DNA from: Polaromonas sp.
GTDB lineage: Bacteria; Pseudomonadota; Gammaproteobacteria; Burkholderiales; Burkholderiaceae_C
Assembly (NCBI GenBank): GCA_030650875.1
Contig: JAUSDK010000240.1
Coordinates: 1-39,107, forward strand
Direction of reading: 5' to 3'
Length of the DNA stretch: 39,107 bases
Position numbers and translations under genes: made by a program. The notes beneath the pieces were generated by a model that was not told the origin of the DNA, searched no databases, and worked only from the letters and a program-made list of their open reading frames with translations. Below, piece after piece: positions 32,174-39,107 of the stretch (its first letter is position 1; every line of letters begins with the position of its first letter).

Positions 32174-33526
32174 TCAGATTGCCGCCGACTTGGCATCTTC
32201 AACGATGCGAATGTTGGCCTTTCGCAAGCGCATGGCCTGCCAGGACCGTTTGAAATTCCAGACTGAAGCAATGTAGAAAATACCCTTGAGCGCTGCGATA
32301 GAGCGCCAGATCGGTGTTTTTCCAAAGATATCGCCCGCCAGCATGGACAGCAGCGCCTCCTTCACGCGCCACACGTTGCTGGGATCCATGAACATGTCGC
32401 GCATGGTCGGGTTGGTCACCCGATAAATAAACCACGAGAACTCTTTGGGGCCGAGCCGCACCTGCTGGTCAAAATGCGCCAGCGCCGTGGCGGCCTTGGC
32501 CGGCTCGCGCAAGCAGGTGTCCACCGTCTCGGCGCCGACAAAGCCGCCCTGCATGGCCAGCATGACGCCCGACGAAAATACCGGGTCGATGAAGCCGAAA
32601 GCGTCTCCAATGAGCAGGTAATTGGGGCCGTGCGTGCGGTTGCAGGTGTACGCAAAATTGCCGGTGGCCTCCACATCGGACGACAGCGTTGCCTGGGCCA
32701 GCCTCTCGGCCAATGCCGGGCACATGGCAAGCGTGTCAAAGAAAAAATCCTTCACCGGTTTGCTCCGGCTCTTCAGGTAATGCGGCCAGACCACTGCACC
32801 AATGCTGGTGGCGCCGTCAGCCAGCGGAATGAGCCAGAACCAGCCGTGCTCAAACCAGAAAATCGTGATGTTGCCTTCGTCTTGTCCCGCATGCCGGATA
32901 ACACCGGTGAAGTGGGCGTAAAGCGCCGAACTGTTGTGTCGGGTGTTGCGCCGCTTGATATCCAATTGCTTGCCCAGCACCGTGTCGCGGCCCGAAGCGT
33001 CCACCACAAAGCGGGCGCGCCAGTCCTCGGTGCGGCCATCTTCGTGCTGCGCATGAACGGTAGCGCCGCTGTGGTCAGGCGCAAAAGCCACACCTTTGAC
33101 CCTGCAGCCCTCAATGACTTCAGCGCCCAACTTTGCCGCATTGCGAATCAGGAGTTCGTCAAGCTCTGAGCGCCGTACCTGGTAAGAAAATGGCATGGAT
33201 TTATCCCAGGCATCGCAAAACCTGAAGGTCTGGCTTTTGCTGTCATGCCAGGGCGAGACAAATTCGGCGCCCCATTTCTCCATGCCGATGGCCCTGACGG
33301 CATCAGCCACGCCGAGTTTTTCAAATAGCGGCAAATTGGCAGGCAGCAAAGATTCGCCAATGTGAAAACGCGGATGATGTGCCTTTTCAAGGACGACAAC
33401 CTTGTACCCGCGTTGCGCCAACAGCGCCCCGGCCGTGGATCCTGCCGGCCCACCACCAATCACCAGCACATCGCAGTCACTCGGGGCTGCCGAGGATGAG
33501 GTGGCCAGTGAAATTTGCTCGATCAT
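32174..33526 (-). CDS. Flavin-dependent halogenase-like oxidoreductase
   Basis: This 450-aa protein has the FAD motif VIGGGPAGS (22-30), then FHIGESLLPA (55-63), a Lys at 84 in EKWGAEF, WFWLIP (229-234) and FIDPVFSSG (312-320). WxWxIP and F-x2-P-x2-S-x-G are diagnostic of flavin-dependent halogenases, and Lys84 lies where the catalytic Lys of PltA-type enzymes is found. The related geranylgeranyl-reductase-like flavoproteins share only the FAD parts. Halogenated polyene pigments (xanthomonadins) are known. Start ATG 33526 has AGGA 6 nt upstream; a longer frame to 33664 is rejected. It is the first gene of the minus-strand operon. Confidence 0.88.
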   Translation of the reverse strand: MIEQISLATSSSAAPSDCDVLVIGGGPAGSTAGALLAQRGYKVVVLEKAHHPRFHIGESLLPANLPLFEKLGVADAVRAIGMEKWGAEFVSPWHDSKSQTFRFCDAWDKSMPFSYQVRRSELDELLIRNAAKLGAEVIEGCRVKGVAFAPDHSGATVHAQHEDGRTEDWRARFVVDASGRDTVLGKQLDIKRRNTRHNSSALYAHFTGVIRHAGQDEGNITIFWFEHGWFWLIPLADGATSIGAVVWPHYLKSRSKPVKDFFFDTLAMCPALAERLAQATLSSDVEATGNFAYTCNRTHGPNYLLIGDAFGFIDPVFSSGVMLAMQGGFVGAETVDTCLREPAKAATALAHFDQQVRLGPKEFSWFIYRVTNPTMRDMFMDPSNVWRVKEALLSMLAGDIFGKTPIWRSIAALKGIFYIASVWNFKRSWQAMRLRKANIRIVEDAKSAAI

Positions 33527-33696
33527 TGGGTATCCTTGGTTGGGCGAGCCTGTCGCAAGCTCTCGGCATTCACTTTTGCCGTCGGTAATTTCCACTTGCG
33601 TGTTCAGCTCGGCGATTTTACGTTGGTGGCACAGCATGTTTATTCGAGTTGGCCTTGACACCACCCGTCAAAGCACCGAACTTAAGCCGTGAAAAT

Positions 33697-33987
33697 TCAG
33701 TGACCTAATTCTCCGGCCTGAACGAGCCAACTTCGACGTCTCCACGCGCAAGTCTCAGCCGTATTGATTTTCAGGTGTTCAAGCACCGCCTGATTGTTGA
33801 GGTCGCCGCTGACCACCAAGACAACCCGTAGGCGGCAGCGACGACAAGGGCTTGCCATCACCACCTGGCCCTGTTTCAATTCACACCCGCCGTGGAGAGC
33901 AGGCTCAAGGGTGAGGAATAATGACTGGCCAGCAACTCCGGCCCCTTGCGATCGGGGAACAGTGAGTCCAGGCGCAAGCAGATGACA
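33697..33987 (-). pseudogene. possible decayed transposase tail
   Basis: A minus-strand frame is open from 33987 to the stop at 33697 with no ATG. It encodes CRRC, then LRVVLVVSGDL, then AVLEHLKINTAET and a short basic tail. A C-x2-C zinc-ribbon followed by ILxHL and an AET-R tail is the order seen at the C-terminus of IS91-like (Y2 / zinc-ribbon) transposases. Only the outline matches, so it may be chance. It lies in the 502-nt space (33527-34028) between the halogenase-like gene and mutS. The rest of that space shows no other gene or clear promoter. Confidence 0.3.
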
Positions 33988-34028
33988 TCAAATAACGGCC
34001 GTCAGAAAAGGCCAGGTAACTGAATAGA

Positions 34029-36647
34029 ATGCAAAGAGAAAAAGTTAAAGCCAGCGATGCGCCAGACAAAGCCGCCGGTCATACCCCCATGATGGCCCAG
34101 TACTGGGGCATCAAGGCAGAGTACCCCGACACGCTGGTGTTCTACCGCATGGGCGACTTCTACGAGGTCTTTTATGCCGATGCCGAAAAAGCCGCGCGCC
34201 TGCTCGACATCACGCTGACGCGGCGTGGCCAGTCGGCGGGCGAGCCGGTGGTGATGGCCGGCGTGCCGTTTCATTCGCTTGAGAACTACCTGGCCAAACT
34301 CATCAAGCTCGGCGAGTCGGTGGCGATTTGCGAGCAGGTCGGCGACGTGGCGACCAGCAAGGGGCCGGTGGAACGCAAAGTGGTGCGTGTGGTCACGCCG
34401 GGCACGCTGACCGACACCGCACTTCTCAATGACAAGACTGAAGCCATCTTGCTGGCCGTGCACCAGGGCACGGGCGCCCGCAAAAGCACCTGCGGCCTGG
34501 CCTGGCTCAGCGTCACCCAGGGCGAGATTCACCTGGCCCAATGCCCCGTTGACGAACTGGATGCCTGGCTGGCCCGCATCAACCCCAGCGAGTTGCTGTA
34601 CAACGTCGACGCCGCGCCTGCCTTTGAACTGCGGCTGAAAGCCCAGCGCTGCGCCGCCAGCGCCCGCCCGGCCTGGCAGTTTGATGCAGCACTGGGCGCG
34701 CGGCGCTTGCTGGAGCAGCTTCAGGTGGCCTCGCTGGCCGCGTGGAATGCCGAAGGCCTGAATGAAGCGCATGCCGCCGCATCGGCGCTGCTCGGTTATG
34801 CCGAACACACCCAGGGCCGGGCCCTGTCTCATGTGCAGGGCCTGCAGGTGGTGCGCTCTGGCGAGCTGATTGACCTGCCCTTGAGCACGCGCCGCAACCT
34901 CGAACTGACGCAAACCCTGCGCGGCGAAGATTCGCCCACGCTGTTTTCACTGCTGGATACCTGCACCACCGGCATGGGCAGCCGGGCGCTGAAAAGCTGG
35001 CTGCTGAGCCCGCGCCGCGACCGCGCGCAGGCCGCCAGCCGGCTAGACGCGATTGCGCAGCTGCGCCAGGGCGCGCAGCAAACCCTGCGGACCCAACTCA
35101 AGGGCTGCAGCGATGTGGAGCGCATTACCGCCCGCATTGCGCTGCGCCAGGTGCGGCCGCGCGAGTTGGTGGCACTGCAGCTAACGCTACAAAAAACAGA
35201 GCTACTAACGCCCTTCGACAATGGTCTTGCGTCACTTTTAACCAAAATTCTCGAGGATTTGCAGCCACCTCCCGGCTGCGCCGCACTGCTGGGCCGCTAC
35301 GTGCTGGACGAGCCGGCCGCGCTGATTCGCGACGGCGGCGTCATCAACCACGGCTGCGACGCCGACCTGGACGAGCTGCGCGCCATCCAGACCAACTGCG
35401 ACGGCTTTCTGCTGGAACTCGAAGGCCGCGAAAAGGCCCGCACCGGCATTGCCAACCTGCGCGTGCAGTTCAACAAGGTGCATGGCTTTTACATCGAGGT
35501 CACGCAGGGCCAGCTGGACAAAGTGCCCGACAACTACCGGCGCCGCCAGACCCTGAAGAATGCCGAACGCTACATCACGCCCGAGCTCAAGGCCTTTGAG
35601 GACAAGGCCCTGTCGGCCTCGGCGCGGGCGCTGGAGCGCGAGAAATGGCTGTACGAGCAGCTGCTCGACCAGTTGCAGCACTTCGTCCCACGCCTGAGCC
35701 GGCTGGCGCGGGCGCTGGCCGCGCTCGATGCGCTGTGCGCGCTGGCCGAGCGCTCACTCACGCTGAACTGGTGCGCGCCCGAGTTTGTCGTGGCGCCGTG
35801 CATCGACATCACCGAAGGCCGGCACCCGGTGGTCGAAGCCCGCCTGGCAGAGACCGGCGGCACGGCTTTTATTGCCAACGACTGCCAGCTCACCGGCAAA
35901 AGCCGCATGCAGGTCATCACAGGCCCCAACATGGGCGGCAAATCGACCTATATGCGCCAGGTGGCGCTGATTGTGCTGCTGGCCAGCGTGGGCTCTTACG
36001 TGCCCGCCAGCCGCTGCCGGCTCGGGCCGATTGACGCGATCCACACCCGCATCGGCGCGGCCGACGACGTGGCCAACGCGCAATCGACCTTCATGCTCGA
36101 AATGCTGGAGGCCGCGCAAATCTTGCATGCGGCCACGCCGCATTCGCTGGTGCTGATGGACGAGATCGGGCGCGGCACCTCCACCTTTGACGGCCTGGCG
36201 CTGGCCGGCGGCATTGCGGCCTACCTGCACAACAAGTCCCAGGCCTTCACGCTGTTTGCCACCCATTATTTTGAACTGACCGAGTTTCCGGCGCAGCACC
36301 ATGGGGCGATCAATGTGCATGTCAGCGCGGTCGAGTCGGGTGCCGACATCGTTTTTCTGCACCACATCGAGCCCGGCCCCGCCAGCAAGAGCTACGGTAT
36401 TGCTGTGGCCAAGCTGGCCGGCGTGCCGGCTGCCGTGATCAGCCATGCCCGGCATGCGCTGGCTGCGCTGGAAAATCAGCAGAACGAATCGCGCGCCCAG
36501 ATTGACCTGTTTGCGGCCCCGCCGCAGGCACCCGAGCCCGACGAGAGCGCCGCCTTGACGGCATTGGGTACGATAGACCCCGACGCGCTGACCCCGCGTG
36601 AGGCGCTGGAAGCACTCTACCGGCTGAAAAAGCTGGCGACGGCATAA
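34029..36647 (+). CDS. mutS: DNA mismatch repair protein MutS
   Basis: MutS recognises mismatches and starts repair. The mismatch-recognition Phe-x-Glu is GDFYEVF (Phe44, Glu46). Walker A is GPNMGGKST (632-640) and Walker B is [15 protein letters not shown] near 710-725. The clamp and lever regions are complete, and the C-terminal [14 protein letters not shown] is the tetramerisation tail. The 872-aa length is normal. ATG 34029 has a weak Shine-Dalgarno (AGG about 12 nt upstream). The ATPase motifs are intact, so no mutator allele is suggested. Confidence 0.98.
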   Translation: MQREKVKASDAPDKAAGHTPMMAQYWGIKAEYPDTLVFYRMGDFYEVFYADAEKAARLLDITLTRRGQSAGEPVVMAGVPFHSLENYLAKLIKLGESVAICEQVGDVATSKGPVERKVVRVVTPGTLTDTALLNDKTEAILLAVHQGTGARKSTCGLAWLSVTQGEIHLAQCPVDELDAWLARINPSELLYNVDAAPAFELRLKAQRCAASARPAWQFDAALGARRLLEQLQVASLAAWNAEGLNEAHAAASALLGYAEHTQGRALSHVQGLQVVRSGELIDLPLSTRRNLELTQTLRGEDSPTLFSLLDTCTTGMGSRALKSWLLSPRRDRAQAASRLDAIAQLRQGAQQTLRTQLKGCSDVERITARIALRQVRPRELVALQLTLQKTELLTPFDNGLASLLTKILEDLQPPPGCAALLGRYVLDEPAALIRDGGVINHGCDADLDELRAIQTNCDGFLLELEGREKARTGIANLRVQFNKVHGFYIEVTQGQLDKVPDNYRRRQTLKNAERYITPELKAFEDKALSASARALEREKWLYEQLLDQLQHFVPRLSRLARALAALDALCALAERSLTLNWCAPEFVVAPCIDITEGRHPVVEARLAETGGTAFIANDCQLTGKSRMQVITGPNMGGKSTYMRQVALIVLLASVGSYVPASRCRLGPIDAIHTRIGAADDVANAQSTFMLEMLEAAQILHAATPHSLVLMDEIGRGTSTFDGLALAGGIAAYLHNKSQAFTLFATHYFELTEFPAQHHGAINVHVSAVESGADIVFLHHIEPGPASKSYGIAVAKLAGVPAAVISHARHALAALENQQNESRAQIDLFAAPPQAPEPDESAALTALGTIDPDALTPREALEALYRLKKLATA

Positions 36648-36711
36648 ATCCGGCCCCAGCCCCGGCCCCTCGTCCCCGAATTTCCATCTCTTAACCTTCC
36701 CGAGCCCTCTC

Positions 36712-37539
36712 ATGACCTATTGCGTCGCCGCCAAACTCAACGCCGGCCTGGTGTTTTTGTCAGACTCACGCACCAATGCGGGCCTGGACAACATCAGCAC
36801 CTTTCGCAAAATGATCGTCTACGAAAAAGCAGGCGACCGCTTCATGGTGCTGCTGTCGGCGGGCAACCTGTCCATCTCGCAATCGGTGCGCGAAATTTTG
36901 CAGATTGAGCAACTCAAGGACCCTGAGGGCGGCGAGCCGATCACGATCTGGAACGCCAAAAGCATGTTTGATGCAGCCCGCGTACTGGGCTCGGCGATTC
37001 GCCGTGTCCACGAGCGCGACGGCGAGGCCCTGCGAAAGGCCGACCTCGATTTCAATGTGGCACTGGTGCTGGGCGGCCAGATCCGCGGCGAAGCGATGCG
37101 CTTGTTTCAGGTCTATTCGGCCGGAAATTTCATTGAAGCCACCGACGAGACGCCCTACTTCCAGCTCGGCGAATCCAAATACGGCAAACCGGTGCTGGAC
37201 CGCGTGCTGACGCCGGAAACGCCGCTGGCCGAAGCTGCCAAATGCGTGCTGGTGTCGATGGACTCGACCATCAAGTCCAACCTGTCGGTCGGCCTGCCAC
37301 TGGACCTGGTGGTCTATGAAGCGGACAGCTTCAAGACCGACAAGATTGTCTGCATTGACCACGACAACCCCTACTACCAGATGATGCACAACAACTGGGG
37401 CCGAAAGCTGCGCGAGGTGTTCGACAGCATTGAGGACCCGGTGTGGGACGACGCGCACACCGACATTCCCATCAAGATGCCGGCCGCCCGCCATGACCTG
37501 CTCAAGAAAATCAGCACGCCACATGAAAAGCTGATTTAG
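36712..37539 (+). CDS. Anbu proteasome-like peptidase
   Basis: This 275-aa Ntn-hydrolase matches Anbu, the ancestral beta-subunit (COG3484). After Met removal Thr is the nucleophile (MTYCVAAKLNAGLVFLSDSR, the family start, with DSRTNAGLDNISTFRK next). Anbu forms large helical assemblies in other bacteria. Its usual partners (alpha-E domain, transglutaminase, ATP-grasp) are not next to it here. It starts 64 nt after mutS and probably has its own promoter, although none is clear. Confidence 0.9.
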   Translation: MTYCVAAKLNAGLVFLSDSRTNAGLDNISTFRKMIVYEKAGDRFMVLLSAGNLSISQSVREILQIEQLKDPEGGEPITIWNAKSMFDAARVLGSAIRRVHERDGEALRKADLDFNVALVLGGQIRGEAMRLFQVYSAGNFIEATDETPYFQLGESKYGKPVLDRVLTPETPLAEAAKCVLVSMDSTIKSNLSVGLPLDLVVYEADSFKTDKIVCIDHDNPYYQMMHNNWGRKLREVFDSIEDPVWDDAHTDIPIKMPAARHDLLKKISTPHEKLI

Positions 37540-37573
37540 CCCTGTTCATCCGATTCACCTCACCCGGGGCCAA

Positions 37574-37593
37574 CCCGCAGCCAGCGCTGCGGG
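37574..37593 (+). terminator. hairpin after the Anbu gene, no T-run
   Basis: CCCGCAG-CCAGCG-CTGCGGG forms a perfect 7-bp stem 35 nt after the Anbu stop. GCCCTTC follows, so the usual T-run is missing. It also lies just before the hydrolase GTG start. Confidence 0.35.
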
Positions 37594-37607
37594 GCCCTTC
37601 AATACCA

Positions 37608-38450
37608 GTGCCCTCCAGCTCCAGACCCCTCATCATTTTTTCCCACGGCAACAGCTTTCCGGCGAGCACCTACGGCGTGCTGTTCCAGAACCTCAAGACA
37701 CGGGGCTTTCAGGTCAAGGCCATTGAAAAATTTGGCCACGACCCGCGCTACCCGGTCACCAGCAACTGGCCCAATCTGGTGCAGCAACTGGCCGACTTCA
37801 CCGCCCGGGAAGTCGAAAAATCCGGCCAGGCGGCATTTCTGGTCGGCCATTCGCTGGGCGGGTTTTTAAGCCTGATGTGCGCTGCCCAGCACCCGGTGCT
37901 GGGTGGCCAGCCGGTGCGCGGCGTGCTGATGCTTGACTCGCCGATTTTGGGCGGCTGGCGCGCCACTGCTCTGAGCGTGGCCAAGCGCGCGCAACTGGTG
38001 GGTTCGATCTCGCCCGGCGCCATCAGCCGCAAGCGCCGGCAGCAATGGCTGGGCCGCGATGAAGTGCTGGCGCATTTCCGCAGCAAAAAGGCCTTTGCGC
38101 GCTGGGACGAGCAGGTGCTGCGCGACTATATCGAGCATGGCACGCATGATGAAACCAGCTCGGGCCAGGGCCAGCGCCTGCTGAGCTTTGACCGCGACGT
38201 GGAAACCGCCATTTACAACACCCTGCCCGACAACCTGGAGCGTCTGCTCAAGGCCCATCCGCTCAAATGCCCCGTCACCTTCATTGGCGGGCGCCAGTCG
38301 GTCGAGATGAAACAGGTGGGCATGGCCATGACCGAAAAAGTCACCAAAGGCCGCATCATGATGCTGGACGGCAGCCACCTGTTTCCGATGGAAAAACCGC
38401 TGGCCACGGCGGCCGCCATGGAAGCCGCGCTGCTGAACATGATGGGCTGA
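37608..38450 (+). CDS. Alpha/beta hydrolase
   Basis: The protein has 280 aa. The oxyanion loop is HGNSFP (13-18), the nucleophile elbow is GHSLGG with Ser82, and the catalytic His is probably His257 in GSHLFPMEKP. It has no signal peptide. The start is GTG 37608, since no ATG lies before the HGNSFP strand. The substrate is unknown. It is divided from Anbu by 68 nt. Confidence 0.88.
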   Translation: MPSSSRPLIIFSHGNSFPASTYGVLFQNLKTRGFQVKAIEKFGHDPRYPVTSNWPNLVQQLADFTAREVEKSGQAAFLVGHSLGGFLSLMCAAQHPVLGGQPVRGVLMLDSPILGGWRATALSVAKRAQLVGSISPGAISRKRRQQWLGRDEVLAHFRSKKAFARWDEQVLRDYIEHGTHDETSSGQGQRLLSFDRDVETAIYNTLPDNLERLLKAHPLKCPVTFIGGRQSVEMKQVGMAMTEKVTKGRIMMLDGSHLFPMEKPLATAAAMEAALLNMMG

Positions 38451-38495
38451 GCCAGGCCGGCCTGGCCCCGGTCAAGTCAGCCGGCACAACCGGCT
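38451..38495. terminator. two hairpins between convergent genes
   Basis: GCCAGGCCGGCCTGGC (38451-38466) is a perfect 16-nt palindrome directly after the hydrolase stop. AGCCGG-CACAA-CCGGCT (38479-38495) is a 6-bp stem. Both lie in the 53-nt gap to the convergent uppP stop, where a two-way terminator is expected. There is no T-run on either strand. Confidence 0.4.
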
Positions 38496-38503
38496 ACACC
38501 GCT

Positions 38504-39107
38504 TCAGTCGGCCCAGACCACCATGCCGCTCCAGGCCGTGGCCAGCACCACGATGCCAAACGCGATGCGGTACCAGGCAAACGGCACAAAGCTGTGGGTG
38601 GCGATGTAGCGCAGCAGCCAGCGAATGCACAGCCAGGCGCTGATAAAGGAAAACAGCAGTCCCACCCCGAACATCGGCGCGTCGGCCAGGGACAGCAGCG
38701 CACGGTCTTTGTACAGGCTGTAGGCACCAGCACCTATGAGCGTGGGAATGGCCAGATAAAAAGAAAAATCGATCGCCGCCTGACGCGACAGCCCCAGCAG
38801 CATACCGCCAATAATGGTGGCGCCACTGCGGCTGGTGCCCGGAATCATGGCCAGGCACTGCACCAGCCCGACCTTGAGCGCGTCCATGGTCGTCATGGCC
38901 TCGACCGTGTGAATGCGCGTAACCGCCGGGTTGCGCAGCTGCCGCCGTTCAGCCCACAAAATAATAAAGCCGCCAATGATGAAGGTGCTGGCCACCACCA
39001 CCGGTGTGAACAGGTGCGCCTTGATGGCCTTGCCAAACAGCAGCCCCAGCAGCACGGCGGGGATAAAAGCCACCAGCACATTCAGCGCAAACTGCTGCGC
39101 CTGCTTT
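38504..39107 (-). CDS. uppP: Undecaprenyl-diphosphatase UppP (BacA), 5' end cut by the window
   Basis: UppP removes a phosphate from undecaprenyl diphosphate in the inner membrane and so recycles the cell-wall lipid carrier. The frame is open to the window edge ([14 protein letters not shown]...), so about 70 N-terminal residues are missing. The family signature [13 protein letters not shown] is present, along with several hydrophobic helices. Internal GTG 39079 is not the real start. Confidence 0.95.
   Translation of the reverse strand, partial: KQAQQFALNVLVAFIPAVLLGLLFGKAIKAHLFTPVVVASTFIIGGFIILWAERRQLRNPAVTRIHTVEAMTTMDALKVGLVQCLAMIPGTSRSGATIIGGMLLGLSRQAAIDFSFYLAIPTLIGAGAYSLYKDRALLSLADAPMFGVGLLFSFISAWLCIRWLLRYIATHSFVPFAWYRIAFGIVVLATAWSGMVVWAD

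Noticed and set aside
32474-33169. Plus-strand open frame of 231 codons opposite the halogenase-like gene
   Set aside because: No motif, and the minus-strand gene has all expected flavoprotein motifs.
32174-33526. Reading the flavoprotein as a geranylgeranyl reductase
   Set aside because: WxWxIP and F-x2-P-x2-S-x-G favour halogenase, though a phylogeny is needed to close the question.

Overview
The window looks like chromosomal DNA of a high-GC betaproteobacterium of the order Burkholderiales, most likely Comamonadaceae (Polaromonas, Rhodoferax or Variovorax-like). The basis is the gene content and protein style (nirB / PilJ-domain protein / nirD / nasA / ybiB / cobA, rpsU-yqeY, pmbA-darP-mog, a proteasome-like Anbu peptidase). 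No 16S or other decisive marker is present, so genus is inference. No tRNA, rRNA, CRISPR array or intact insertion sequence was seen.

Region 1 (1-9314) holds a truncated DUF937 gene and then a nitrate/nitrite assimilation operon. The operon starts with a near-perfect sigma-54 promoter. A leader RNA follows, with a hexaloop hairpin, a second hairpin and a strong intrinsic terminator whose 5' arm is shared with the second hairpin. This is the layout of an ANTAR (NasT/NasR-type) antitermination leader. The genes are nirB, a Tat-exported protein with two identical NarX-like P-box helices, nirD, nasA, ybiB and cobA (siroheme for NirB).

Region 2 (9425-17683) is housekeeping: a HI0933-type flavoprotein, rpsU, yqeY, a hairpin-rich intergenic repeat, pmbA (tldE), darP, mog, a small exported Ala-rich protein, cysE, trmJ and suhB.

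Region 3 (17818-33526) is the accessory part. Twelve plus-strand genes, ten of them translationally coupled or nearly so, make an aryl-polyene/xanthomonadin-type pathway: ACP, COG4648 membrane protein, AMP-dependent ligase, two hotdog dehydratases, LpxL-like acyltransferase, LolA-like carrier, MMPL exporter, polysaccharide deacetylase, PAP2-type membrane protein, a ketosynthase, a chain-length-factor-like KS and a FabG-like reductase (13 proteins including the reductase). A CPA2 antiporter follows. A convergent three-gene minus-strand operon encodes a flavin-dependent halogenase-like enzyme, a PlsC-type acyltransferase and a GT2 glycosyltransferase. Together they suggest a membrane-anchored, possibly halogenated, glycosylated polyene pigment. 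The product is inferred, not shown.

Region 4 (33527-39107) has a 500-nt stretch with a possible decayed transposase tail, then mutS, an orphan Anbu peptidase, an alpha/beta hydrolase and the 3' part of uppP.
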